DNA from: Bacillus sp. 03113
GTDB lineage: Bacteria; Bacillota; Bacilli; Bacillales; Cytobacillaceae
Length of the DNA stretch: 64,000 bases
Direction: 5' to 3'
NCBI RefSeq assembly: GCF_006546985.1
Contig: NZ_ML637008.1
Coordinates: 180,266 to 244,265 of the forward strand
The stretch's first letter is position 1. The number at the start of each line of letters is the position of its first letter. Of this stretch, positions 19,665-28,549 are shown piece by piece. The position numbers and the translations under genes are program-made. The notes under the pieces are model-generated. The model had not been told where the DNA came from, made no database searches, and worked only from the letters and a program-made list of their open reading frames with translations.

Positions 19665-19737
19665 GGGGGAGGCGCCATTTCTCTAAAAAAATGGAGAAGA
19701 TGTCTCAATAAAACATGCTTTTGGTCTCCCTCCCTCA
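19665..19737 (+). other. Intercistronic stem-loop between binding protein and permeases
   Basis: GGGAGG near the left side pairs with CCTCCC on the right. Inside, CATTTCTC pairs with GGAGAAGATG around a run of A. No T tract follows, so it looks like an RNA-stabilising or partly attenuating structure that would keep binding protein in excess over permeases. Confidence 0.5.
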
Positions 19738-19761
19738 TACTGTAAAAAGGGGTGATTGAAG

Positions 19762-20703
19762 TTGGAACCAAATCGATCAATCGGTCATCATGTGATTACG
19801 CCAAGAACGAAGAAACAGGCAAGAAAATTATCCTTAGAGCAAAGCGAAAAGCTTGCTGGCCTAGGGTTTATTTTACCAGTGTCCATTCTTTTGCTTATCT
19901 TTATGTTTTATCCAATTATTCAAGCTTTTATCATTAGCTTTCAAGAATTTAATTTGGTAAGTGCCGAAAAAAGCTTTATCGGATTAAAAAATTACATGAA
20001 TCTTCTGCAGGATGAAGCGTTTATCGCTAGTTTAAAACACTCGTTTCATTTTGCGATCGTTGTCGTTCCTGTACAAGGCGCCATTGCGTTAGGTCTTGCA
20101 TTGCTTGTTCAGAAAAAATCAAAAGTCAATGCCGTATTTCGCACCCTATTTTTTATTCCAGTTGTCATTTCAACAGCGGTTGCTGCAACTGTGTTTAAAT
20201 TAATTTATAGCAAAGAATATGGTTTATTAAATTCAATTTTAGAAACCTTTCATTTGCCAACAGTTAATTTTCTATCTGATACAGAAACAGCGATGAATGG
20301 AGTCATTATTTTAGGAATATGGAAAGCAGCCGGCTTTTTCATGATTATATTTCTTGCTGGATTAAATAATATTCCGATCGATCTATACGAGGCAGCAAGA
20401 GTAGATGGAGCAGGGAAAATAAGACAATTCTTCTTTATTACCCTTCCTTTATTAAAGAGAACCATCGCCTTTGTTGCCATTATTACAACCATTGATGCAA
20501 TCAAGCTGTCGGCTCTAGTGTATGTTTTAACAGGCGGAGGGCCTTCTGGTTCAACGGAAACGACCGTTGTATTTATCTTCAGAACCGCATTTGAAAAAAT
20601 GAATATGGGGTATGCTTCTGCTGCAGCCTTTATTTTCTTTTTCATTGTGCTTATTATCTCACTCATTCAGATGAAGTTATTTAAATCAGATGTAGAATAT
20701 TAA
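19762..20703 (+). CDS. Sugar ABC importer permease, MalF/UgpA type
   Basis: 313 residues from the TTG at 19762; another in-frame TTG at 19756 is too close to AAAGGGGTGA. A cytosolic N-terminus is followed by about six membrane helices and the EAA loop (IDLYEAARVDGAGKIRQFFFITLP). It pairs with the next permease. No ATPase gene is linked; in Bacillus such CUT1 importers usually share the MsmX ATPase, encoded elsewhere. Confidence 0.87.
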   Translation: MEPNRSIGHHVITPRTKKQARKLSLEQSEKLAGLGFILPVSILLLIFMFYPIIQAFIISFQEFNLVSAEKSFIGLKNYMNLLQDEAFIASLKHSFHFAIVVVPVQGAIALGLALLVQKKSKVNAVFRTLFFIPVVISTAVAATVFKLIYSKEYGLLNSILETFHLPTVNFLSDTETAMNGVIILGIWKAAGFFMIIFLAGLNNIPIDLYEAARVDGAGKIRQFFFITLPLLKRTIAFVAIITTIDAIKLSALVYVLTGGGPSGSTETTVVFIFRTAFEKMNMGYASAAAFIFFFIVLIISLIQMKLFKSDVEY

Positions 20704-20723
20704 TGAAAGAGGGGATCAAGCTT

Positions 20724-21560
20724 GTGTTAAAAATTACACTCTCAATTAAGTATCTCTTAATGGTTGTATTAGCTTTTATTGCGATTATACCAATTCTATG
20801 GATGATATTTGGTTCATTTAGGACCTATCAGGAAATATTTCAATATGCAACTAGTTTAAACATTCATTTGTTGCTTCCTGTAGATTGGACCTTCCAAAAT
20901 TACATTGATGTCATTACAGATGAAAGAACGCCTATCTTCTTGTTTATCGGTAATACATTATTTGTTGCTGTGATTGTCACCATCCTAGTTCTATTTTTAA
21001 ATTCTATGGCAGCTTTTGCTTTTGCAAAGCTACAATTTCCTTTTAAAAATTTTATCTTCATTTGCTTTATGTCAGCGATGATTATTCCAGGTGAAGTTAC
21101 TTTAGTTCCTAACTATTTACTTATGAACGATTTGGGCTGGATCAACGATTATAAGGCGTTAATCTTTCCTTCTTTAATCAATATATTTGGGATCTTTTTA
21201 TTAAGACAATTTTTTGAAGAAATCCCTAAGGATATGATTGAGGCAGCTAGATTAGACGGAGCTTCCTGGTTCAGAATTTATTGGAGCATCATTGTACCTT
21301 CTGCTGTTCCAGCCCTTATCACACTAGGGATTATCACATTTTTAGCCAATTGGGACGCATACTTCTGGCCATTAATCGTTATTAATGATGAATCCAAACA
21401 GCTTATTCAAGTAGCACTTTCCAATTATTCTTCTTTAGCTGGAACGGAATGGTCCAAAATCTTGGCGGCTAATACGTTAAGTACTATTCCAATTTTAATT
21501 GCTTTCTTGTTTTTACAAAAATACTATATTCGCGGAATTTCAATGTCCGGAATGAAATAA
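20724..21560 (+). CDS. Sugar ABC importer permease, MalG/UgpE type
   Basis: 278 residues from the GTG at 20724, which has AGAGGGGAT at good spacing. An ATG at 20703 overlapping the previous stop would add seven residues and has no clear ribosome binding site. Six membrane helices and the EAA loop (KDMIEAARLDGASWFRIYWSIIVP). Partner of the preceding permease, and the last gene of the fructan locus. Confidence 0.87.
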   Translation: MLKITLSIKYLLMVVLAFIAIIPILWMIFGSFRTYQEIFQYATSLNIHLLLPVDWTFQNYIDVITDERTPIFLFIGNTLFVAVIVTILVLFLNSMAAFAFAKLQFPFKNFIFICFMSAMIIPGEVTLVPNYLLMNDLGWINDYKALIFPSLINIFGIFLLRQFFEEIPKDMIEAARLDGASWFRIYWSIIVPSAVPALITLGIITFLANWDAYFWPLIVINDESKQLIQVALSNYSSLAGTEWSKILAANTLSTIPILIAFLFLQKYYIRGISMSGMK

Positions 21561-21627
21561 TTAGTCCTATTTGAAAAGAAACCAAAATGAAGGTTAATCA
21601 CAAATGAATCCTCATTCCATTTTAAAA

Positions 21628-21673
21628 GTGTAAGGAACTAATCAAAGACAATTGTCTATTGAACTCCTTACAC
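21628..21673. terminator. Bidirectional terminator between convergent genes
   Basis: GTGTAAGGA (21628-21636) pairs with TCCTTACAC (21665-21673), with further pairing inside including GACAATTGTC. AAAA before and TTT after give weak tails in both directions. It separates the fructan operon from the minus-strand oxidoreductase. Confidence 0.65.
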
Positions 21674-21713
21674 TTTCATCATGTTACCTAATCCCATTTA
21701 GTAAACTAAAATG

Positions 21714-22754
21714 CTACTTCACGAAGTTTTCTAATACAATTTTTCCTATCGTACTTCCAGTTCCTATTTTCTCATGAACTAAACGCAAATTCGCTGCATG
21801 AATTGGCTGTATACGTTCGCCTATTGTGGTTTTCACTTTTCCGGTATCTATTAAATTAGCTAATTCATTAAGCAGGTTATGTTGTTCAATCATGTCTTTA
21901 GTTTGGTACATAGATTTTGTAAACATAAGCTCCCATACAACAGTTACACTTTTGAATAGAAATACATCCATGTCTAACGGCTTCTCTGCGGGGACGATAA
22001 GGCATATTTTCCCTTGGGGGGCGATCGAATTAACCATGCTTTTCCAATGCCCAGCTGTATCGTTCAAGCAGAAAATATAATCGACGACTTCAAAGCCGAT
22101 TTCCTTTAGTTGGAGTGCGATATCCTCTTTGTGATTAATGATGAAATCAGCTCCAAGGTCTTTTGCCCATTGGGATGACTCTACTCTTGACGAAGTTCCA
22201 ATAACCGTCATACCTGCAAGCTTAGCAAGCTGTGTCGCTATGGATCCTACACCACCCGCTGCACCAATGATCAGAATCGTTTTGTTCTGATTCTCTTGTT
22301 CATTATGACTAATTCCCAATCGTTCATATAGGGCTTCCCAGGCGGTTAGAAAAGTTAGCGGTAAAGCTGCTGCTTGTGCGAAATCTAGGCTATTTGGTTT
22401 CTTTCCTACAATTTGTTCGTCGACCAAGTGATACTCACTATTAGCACCTGGGCGAGTTAAACTGCCTGCATAATATACCTCGTCTCCAGGTTTAAATAAC
22501 GTACAATCAGGCCCGATTTGTTCCACCACACCGGCTACATCCCATCCAAGAATGGTGGGGGTGTTTTCTCCGCCGATCTTCCGCGATCTTGTTCTCACAT
22601 CAGCAGGATTCACAGAGATTGCCTTCACTTCTACCAGTATATCCCTTCCGGTTGGAATTGGCTTTTCAATTTCGATATCCATAAGACTTTCCGGATCGGA
22701 TAAAGGGAGAGAACGATAAAAACCAACTGCTTTCATTGTTTGATGATTGCTCAT
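21714..22754 (-). CDS. MDR-superfamily zinc-type alcohol dehydrogenase-like/quinone reductase-like protein
   Basis: 346 residues. An N-terminal GroES-like domain (MKAVGFYRSLPLSDPESL, VKAISVNPADVRTRSRK, LGWDVAGVVEQIG) is followed by a Rossmann NADPH domain (ILIIGAAGGVGSIATQLAK, at about 165-185). The catalytic-zinc Cys/His set of true alcohol dehydrogenases is not seen, so it belongs with the zinc-free quinone oxidoreductase-like branch, near Bacillus YogA-type proteins. It is divergent from an HxlR-type regulator gene, an arrangement typical of quinone or aldehyde stress detoxification. The physiological substrate is unknown. Confidence 0.8.
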   Translation of the reverse strand: MSNHQTMKAVGFYRSLPLSDPESLMDIEIEKPIPTGRDILVEVKAISVNPADVRTRSRKIGGENTPTILGWDVAGVVEQIGPDCTLFKPGDEVYYAGSLTRPGANSEYHLVDEQIVGKKPNSLDFAQAAALPLTFLTAWEALYERLGISHNEQENQNKTILIIGAAGGVGSIATQLAKLAGMTVIGTSSRVESSQWAKDLGADFIINHKEDIALQLKEIGFEVVDYIFCLNDTAGHWKSMVNSIAPQGKICLIVPAEKPLDMDVFLFKSVTVVWELMFTKSMYQTKDMIEQHNLLNELANLIDTGKVKTTIGERIQPIHAANLRLVHEKIGTGSTIGKIVLENFVK

Positions 22755-22779
22755 TTTTCATTCATCCTTTCGAGTTGGT

Positions 22780-22849
22780 ATATAGTACGATTTAAATTAT
22801 ATGATGTATAATTTATTAATAAAAGTACGCATATTTTTATTATATAGTA
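22780..22849. promoter_or_regulatory. Shared control region between oxidoreductase and HxlR regulator
   Basis: The 128-base divergent spacer has two ATATAGTA direct copies (22780-22787 and 22842-22849) and two AGTACG copies (22784-22789 and 22824-22829). HxlR regulators such as YodB bind TACTAT-containing sites in such spacers; the ATATAGTA copies contain TATAGTA, its inverse form. Promoters could not be set with confidence. Confidence 0.4.
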
Positions 22850-22882
22850 TTAAAAATTAGACCAATGGAGGGATAAAGGGGA

Positions 22883-23287
22883 ATGGGAGATCGACGAAAC
22901 AAATACGGTTTAACTCCAAGCGCGGAAGGATGTCCGGTGGAAACAACGATAGATGTCATCGGAGGAAAATGGAAAGGAATCATTCTCTATCATCTCATAG
23001 GAGGAACGAAAAGGTTTAGTGATTTTCGGCGTCTCAATCCTGGGATTACCCAGTTTATGCTTACATTGCAGTTAAGGGAGCTTGAAAGGGATGGCATTAT
23101 TCATCGAGAGGTTTATAAAGAGGTTCCACCAAAAGTGGAATACTCTCTTACTGATTTTGGACGTACGTTGGAACCGATCATATTATCTATGAAAGCATGG
23201 GGTGAGACTTATAAAATCAGACTTAATGAAGCAAGAACGGAACCAGGCGAAGATCCTCAACTCGACTCACAGTCTAAACAGTCCTAA
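22883..23287 (+). CDS. HxlR-family transcriptional regulator
   Basis: 134 residues. A single winged helix-turn-helix of the HxlR type (about 17-110: CPVETTIDVIGGKWKGIILYHLIG, RFSDFRRLNPGITQFMLTLQLRELERDGII, PPKVEYSLTDFGRTL). A conserved cysteine sits at residue 17, just before the DNA-binding fold, as in thiol-based sensors such as YodB and HypR that respond to quinones or aldehydes. ATG follows GGAGGGATAAAGGGG. It should repress the divergent oxidoreductase gene and itself until its cysteine is modified (inference from family and layout). Confidence 0.85.
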   Translation: MGDRRNKYGLTPSAEGCPVETTIDVIGGKWKGIILYHLIGGTKRFSDFRRLNPGITQFMLTLQLRELERDGIIHREVYKEVPPKVEYSLTDFGRTLEPIILSMKAWGETYKIRLNEARTEPGEDPQLDSQSKQS

Positions 23288-23509
23288 TGCATTTGGATAA
23301 GCATGAGCATTTGTCTTCATGTTAATACGATTTATAGAGGATAACTTTGAAAGAGTTAGTGTTTATTTCTAATTTATTCTCTTTTCTAATCGTGACTTTG
23401 TCTGCTACAATCAAACTTGTAGATAATTTGATTTAGCGGATAAAAAACAAAAGATTTGTAATTAGAAAGATTGATTTTTGTTATATCCTTTTTGGAGGTC
23501 TATTACCAT

Positions 23510-24148
23510 ATGAAACAAAGGATTGCTTGGCTGTGTTTATCAATTTTACTTAATGCTTTTGGAAATGCTTTGACTGTGAAAGCAGCTTTGGGATCAGCGC
23601 CATGGACAGCTGCTGGATTAAATATTGCTCATTTTTTTCATATTACCGTAGGCTGGGCATTGATTCTATTAGGCACAGTCGTATTATTAGTGGATGATCT
23701 ACTTAGAAAACGATGGAATAAAAAAAGAGACATATTCAACTTTATCTATCTATTATCGTTTGGATATTTGATTGATGTATGGCTTTTTATTATGCAACAT
23801 ATGCAAATAAACGTTTTTGTTATCCGATTGATCGTTTGTGTTATTGGAGTATTATTTATTGGAGCAGCTGTTTCTATTTATTTAAGAGTTAACTTAGTGT
23901 TACATCCATTTGATGACTTATTAAAAATTTTCCGAGAACAGTATTTTAAAGGGAATGTCGTGTTAGCACAAAGAATTGCATTAGGCATACCGCTTTCTAT
24001 AAGTTTATTAATTTGGCTTCTTACAAAAAGCATTGTTGGTGTTAATATTGGAACAATCATCACCTTCTTATGCATGGGTTATTTTATTATGTTTTTTGAT
24101 AAGTGGATTCGCATAAAGATACGTGAAATTCACACAACGAAAATATAG
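23510..24148 (+). CDS. YczE-family membrane protein
   Basis: 212 residues from the ATG with GGAGGTC upstream; an in-frame ATG at 23471 precedes the ribosome binding site and is rejected. Five to six membrane helices, with the family signatures GNALTVKAALGSAPWTAAGLN and LRVNLVLHPFDDLLK. YczE/YyaS/YitT-like proteins form a related group of membrane proteins of unknown activity. It lies before a YitT-family gene on the same strand, separated by a terminator-like hairpin. Confidence 0.75.
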   Translation: MKQRIAWLCLSILLNAFGNALTVKAALGSAPWTAAGLNIAHFFHITVGWALILLGTVVLLVDDLLRKRWNKKRDIFNFIYLLSFGYLIDVWLFIMQHMQINVFVIRLIVCVIGVLFIGAAVSIYLRVNLVLHPFDDLLKIFREQYFKGNVVLAQRIALGIPLSISLLIWLLTKSIVGVNIGTIITFLCMGYFIMFFDKWIRIKIREIHTTKI

Positions 24149-24232
24149 GGAATGGTACAATAAATCCGAAACAAAATAGTTTTAAATATTGGAAAAATAG
24201 TTAATTATTCAAGAAATAGTATGAATAATTTA

Positions 24233-24268
24233 AGTCTCTTCTTTCTATAGAAAAGAGGGGGCCTTTTT
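24233..24268 (+). terminator. Probable terminator after the YczE-family gene
   Basis: AGTCTCTTCTTT and AAAAGAGGGGGCC form an imperfect stem around CTATAG, followed by TTTTT. It lies 33 bases before the next start. Confidence 0.55.
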
Positions 24269-24300
24269 ATTGCATTTTTTTAATAAAGGGAGGCATTCTT

Positions 24301-25131
24301 TTGTTCAAGTTAATTAAGGATTTATTTTTTCTTCTTACAGGATCTTTTCTTTTCGCAATTGGCATTAATATGTTTGTTATTCCGCTTGGATTAGGGGAAG
24401 GGGGAGTAACAGGGTTATCACTTATTTTTTATTATCTCTTTGAGATTTCCCCAGCAATTAGTAACATTGTATTAAACGGTCTATTATTAATCGTTGGATA
24501 TAAGTTTTTAGATAAAAAAACGATGATTTATACTATTATTGCTGTAGCATCTAACTCAATCTTTCTTCATTTAACGGAGGGGTGGAGTGTTGAATTAAAT
24601 GAAAGTATTATTGGAGTGATTTTTTCAGGTGCTATCATCGGAGCAGGTATCGGATTAGTTGTTCGGGTAGGTGGGACAACAGCGGGTTCAACCATTCTTG
24701 CTAGAATAGCACAGAAATATTTGGATTGGAATATAAGCTACTCTTTATTATTCATTGATTTAGTAGTTGTTGCTTTCACTTATTTTATTATTGGAGCTGA
24801 AAAACTATTATTTACTATCCTAATGCTTTACATTGGTACCAAAGTGATGGATTTTGTCATAGAAGGGTTGAATACAAAAAAAGCCGTAACCATTATCTCT
24901 TCCAATAAAAATGATATAGCAAATGAAATAAATCATCGTTTAGATCGTGGGGTAACGATTCTAAACGGAAAAGGAAATTATTCGCAAGAATCAAAGGAAA
25001 TCCTATATGTTGTCATTAATAAACAAGAGCTACTCCGATTGAAAAAAATGATTAAAAAAATTGATCCTACTGCCTTTGTTATAATCCATGACGTTCGTGA
25101 TGTATTTGGTAAAGGATTTTTGGATATTTGA
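24301..25131 (+). CDS. YitT-family membrane protein (DUF2179), second copy
   Basis: 276 residues from a TTG start with AAGGGAGGC upstream. Same architecture as the gene at 10103: N-terminal helices with GLGEGGVTGLSLI, VGGTTAGSTILARI, then a cytosolic DUF2179 domain (RGVTILNGKGNYS, HDVRDVFGKGF). The two paralogues are diverged and differently regulated; this one has no TGAATGA-type operator upstream. Function unknown. Confidence 0.85.
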   Translation: MFKLIKDLFFLLTGSFLFAIGINMFVIPLGLGEGGVTGLSLIFYYLFEISPAISNIVLNGLLLIVGYKFLDKKTMIYTIIAVASNSIFLHLTEGWSVELNESIIGVIFSGAIIGAGIGLVVRVGGTTAGSTILARIAQKYLDWNISYSLLFIDLVVVAFTYFIIGAEKLLFTILMLYIGTKVMDFVIEGLNTKKAVTIISSNKNDIANEINHRLDRGVTILNGKGNYSQESKEILYVVINKQELLRLKKMIKKIDPTAFVIIHDVRDVFGKGFLDI

Positions 25132-25207
25132 GCTATTGATAAAATTACCTAACAGTCAAAATATTTTTCCTTGCCGAATTGAGTTCACTAATCATTTCAT
25201 AAAAAAA

Positions 25208-25256
25208 TGCCCATAAGTTAGGGATTTTGGGAAGATCCCTTCTTATGGGCAAAAAA
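25208..25256. terminator. Strong bidirectional terminator
   Basis: TGCCCATAAG pairs with CTTATGGGCA, with AGGGAT/ATCCCT inside. AAAAAAA stands before and AAAAAA after. It ends the YitT-family gene (plus) and could serve the convergent c-di-GMP gene (minus). Confidence 0.8.
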
Positions 25257-25363
25257 CTCTTTAAAGGTCTTTATCTTCATTTTTTAGTCATCATACATAA
25301 TTGTCAGTTTTATCGTATTGTTCTTGAAGGATAACAGATATTTTTTCAGGAGATACAGCGCTG

Positions 25364-27736
25364 CTATAAAAAGTATCCTTGCATTTCATTACATTGACTC
25401 TGTTGAAGAAAATGCAGCTGTTCCTGTGTTTCAACACCTTCTGCAATCACTTTTAAATTAAGATTATGTGCCATGTTTATGATTGTATGTACAAGTGCGG
25501 CATCTTTTGAATCCTCAAAAATATTTCTCGTAAAAGACTGATCTATCTTTAAAGTGTTAATGGGAAATAATTTCAAATAGCTTAAAGACGAATATCCCGT
25601 CCCAAAATCGTCAATAGATAAATGAATGCCCATTGTTTTTAGTTTTTGCATAATAGAAATGGCATATTTTGAATCTTGTATGATACTCTCCGTCAGCTCG
25701 AGTTCAAGATAATGAGGATCGAGTTCCGTTTCTTTTAACGTTTGGCTAATCACTTCAACTAAATCGCTTTGTTGAAACTGACGAGAAGAAATATTTACAG
25801 CTACTCTTAGAGGAGGATACCCCATATTTTGCCAAGATTTATTTTGGCGGCACGCCTCATAAAGCACCCATTTTCCTATCGGAATGATTAATCCGGTTTC
25901 TTCTGCTAATGGGATAAATTCAGCAGGCGAGATATTTCCCCACTCAGGATGCTGCCAGCGAATAAGAGCTTCTACTCCAATCACTTTACCAGAGATGGCA
26001 TCAATCTGGGGCTGATAATGGACTTTAAATTCATTCCGCTCTAAACCTTTGCGCAAACCAATTTCCAACTTCATTTTTTTGGAAACTGCTTCATTCATAT
26101 CAGGCGTGTAAAACTGAAAATTATTTTTTCCTTGCTCTTTTACACGGTACATTGCTGTATCTGCATTTTTAATTAAGGTCTCTATATCTTTTCCATCAGA
26201 TGGGTATAAACTAATCCCAATCGAAGGGGTGACAAATATCTCGTGCTCGTCCAACACAAACGATTTAGAAAATAGGTCGATAATTTTTTTTGCGTTTTTC
26301 GTAATCTCATCAGAAGTGGTATGTGGGAGCAAGATAATAAATTCATCTCCTCCCTGGCGTGAAACTGTATCCGCATTACCTACGCATGATTGAATTCGTT
26401 TGGCAACTTCAATTAATAAACAATCACCAATAGCATGCCCTAATGTATCATTAACATATTTAAAACGGTCTAAATCAATAAACATGATCCCGATCATATG
26501 TTTACTTTCGCCTGCCATATCTAACGCATGTGAGTGACGATCGTTTAATAAAAGACGGTTCGGCAAACCTGTTAAAGGATCACGATAAACCATTTGATTG
26601 ATTTTTTCTTCAGATTGTTTGCGTGCAGAAATATCACGAATAATACTGCTAAAATAGATGTTCCCTTCTTCTTTCCAAGAAGCAAGGGAAAGTTCAATTG
26701 GGAATTCTTTTCCATCATTTCTTAATCCGTGTAACTCGACTGTTTTTCCAATGACTTGAGGTTTTCCTGAAGAAATATAGCGCTGCATTCCTTTTTGATG
26801 AGCTTCCCTGTAACGCTCCGGAATAATGATGTTTAAATTTTTCCCTGAAATTTCTTTCTCTTTATAGCCAAAAATAAGCTGTGCTCCTTTGTTCCATGAA
26901 ATAATAGAACCCTGACTATCTGTTAAAATAATGGCATCATTAGCGGATTCAATTACTGAGCGAAATTTTCTTTCTGATTCTATAGTTTGAGATTCAAAAC
27001 GTTTGTCTATAAAAATACTGATAAATACCATTCCAAATATGATCAACATGCCGATTCCAATCAAATAGGCTAGAAGGGTATTGTCAAATGATGAATCTGC
27101 CAAGTTTATTTGATGATGATGACTATGTTTGAAGTTAGCCGCAGACATCCCAGTGTAATGCATCGCTGATATAGCGATACCCATGATAAGCGCACTGCCC
27201 ACTTTTCTCCATCCAAATCCTGGTGTGTTGATATTTTCTTTTGCTAAAAACAAAAGAAGCAAGGCTACTAATGAAACAACAATAGCGATAATAGCAGAAA
27301 GAGCCCATAGAAGCGGATTATATTCAATTGTAGCTTCCATTACCATGGCTGCCATGCCTGTATAGTGCATGGAAACAATGCCTGTCCCAATAAAAAAGGC
27401 TCCAATAATGATTTGCGATTTACGCATTGTAGATCGGCTTACAATATGTAAGGCTATTCCCGATGAAATGTTAGCAGGAATTATTGACACAATCACTAAA
27501 AACAGATTATATGTCACTGGAATCGATAAATGGAAAGCAAGCATAGCAATAAAATGCATAGACCATATGCCCATCCCCATAGCAAATGCTCCACCTGATA
27601 TCCACATAAAACGTACAAAACCTTTTGCTTTATGGATACGAGCACCCAAATCTAGTGCAGCAAACGAAGCGATAATTGCAATAACGATAGAAAGAAATAC
27701 TAGAGTTAATTGATAGGTGCTTGTAATTGTCTCCAT
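25364..27736 (-). CDS. MHYT-PAS-GGDEF-EAL cyclic-di-GMP enzyme with frameshifted C-terminus
   Basis: 790 residues in the open frame. Seven-helix MHYT sensor (about 1-230; MHFIAM, MHYTGM, MHYTGM metal-binding motifs), PAS domain (about 250-370), GGDEF domain (RQGGDEFII intact; no RxxD inhibitory site) and EAL domain (EALIRW, ELTES, DDFGTGYSSL, LKIDQSF, EGVET all intact). Both diguanylate cyclase and phosphodiesterase activity are therefore possible. The frame stops at MQGYFL. Removing one base from the A5 run at 25368-25372 (T5 in the gene) restores a normal EAL end (YSSAVSPEKIS, then about 15 more residues) with a stop at 25291-25293. This is either a real 27-residue truncation, a slippery-run variant, or a sequencing error. 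No partner gene is adjacent. Confidence 0.85.
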   Translation of the reverse strand: METITSTYQLTLVFLSIVIAIIASFAALDLGARIHKAKGFVRFMWISGGAFAMGMGIWSMHFIAMLAFHLSIPVTYNLFLVIVSIIPANISSGIALHIVSRSTMRKSQIIIGAFFIGTGIVSMHYTGMAAMVMEATIEYNPLLWALSAIIAIVVSLVALLLLFLAKENINTPGFGWRKVGSALIMGIAISAMHYTGMSAANFKHSHHHQINLADSSFDNTLLAYLIGIGMLIIFGMVFISIFIDKRFESQTIESERKFRSVIESANDAIILTDSQGSIISWNKGAQLIFGYKEKEISGKNLNIIIPERYREAHQKGMQRYISSGKPQVIGKTVELHGLRNDGKEFPIELSLASWKEEGNIYFSSIIRDISARKQSEEKINQMVYRDPLTGLPNRLLLNDRHSHALDMAGESKHMIGIMFIDLDRFKYVNDTLGHAIGDCLLIEVAKRIQSCVGNADTVSRQGGDEFIILLPHTTSDEITKNAKKIIDLFSKSFVLDEHEIFVTPSIGISLYPSDGKDIETLIKNADTAMYRVKEQGKNNFQFYTPDMNEAVSKKMKLEIGLRKGLERNEFKVHYQPQIDAISGKVIGVEALIRWQHPEWGNISPAEFIPLAEETGLIIPIGKWVLYEACRQNKSWQNMGYPPLRVAVNISSRQFQQSDLVEVISQTLKETELDPHYLELELTESIIQDSKYAISIMQKLKTMGIHLSIDDFGTGYSSLSYLKLFPINTLKIDQSFTRNIFEDSKDAALVHTIINMAHNLNLKVIAEGVETQEQLHFLQQSQCNEMQGYFL

Positions 27737-28166
27737 ATATTATGATAGTTCTCCTTGTATGTTCAAAATGTATTATTTTGGTTTTTTCTTTTATTAATAT
27801 GTTTAATCAGAAATAAATCATTATTATCAGGATTGTATATAGCTATTACAAAGGTATTAATAGGGAAAAACGAGTAAATGGATTAGAGGTTATATTTTAG
27901 ATTATTTTACTCAAAAAATCTCATAATCTTGGAAAATATATAGAAAAAACTATCTTTATGTTCTGAGATAACCAAATTCTTTAAAAATTAAGCGGTCTAT
28001 ATATTTAGATATGGGTCATAAGTATGATGTTCAAATATTATATCATAATGAATGGTCTTCTTAAATTATAAGGAACATGCTGGCATCAAAGACATAAAAA
28101 TAATAAATAAGAAAATCTTTAATGATTTTTTTTATACACCAGAATTTATATCTGAAGTTAGATTAC
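27737..28166. other. Non-coding AT-rich spacer
   Basis: The region upstream of the c-di-GMP gene. I see no gene, hairpin or clear operator in it beyond a presumed minus-strand promoter that could not be fixed. Confidence 0.5.
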
Positions 28167-28377
28167 TGTCTAGCTCCGACGTACAGGACGTACTAGTGCC
28201 GATGTTGCCACAGGAAGTGGCGTACTTAATCGGCCAGCACCCTATCGACTAGAAGTGCTTCACTCACCTCGTCTACGATAAGTCAACATCGACGCTTGCG
28301 CTCTTCGTGATTCCTTTATCGCACTCGATTCAGTCCAGCACTTTAAGTCGATGACCAAGGGCGCTTACGCTTTTCTA
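28167..28377 (+). repeat. Dispersed intergenic repeat, copy without inserted element
   Basis: It starts TGTCTAGCTCCGACGTACAG and ends GGCGCTTACGCTTTTCT. It shares TACGATAAGTCAACATCGA, TTCGTG and TCCTTTATC with the repeats at 43628 and 45641. Here TCCTTTATCGCACTCGATTCAG is uninterrupted, so it is the empty-site form of the two copies that carry the hairpin element. A 66-codon open frame running into it is not a gene. Confidence 0.8.
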
Positions 28378-28549
28378 ATGATCAACATCCAAGGAGTTAG
28401 AATATTTTCCTCTAAGGTAGGGCATATCTTTCGGAAATAGAAAGAATTTTATAAAAACTATGGAAATGTTGCGAAATGAAATTTATGATAAATTTATATT
28501 CATTTTTTGTAAATATATATAAATAAAAGGGGAAGGGAATGGTTTAGCT

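Noticed and set aside
28052-28252. 66-codon open frame
   Set aside because: Its second half runs into the dispersed repeat at 28167; the apparent peptide is repeat sequence.
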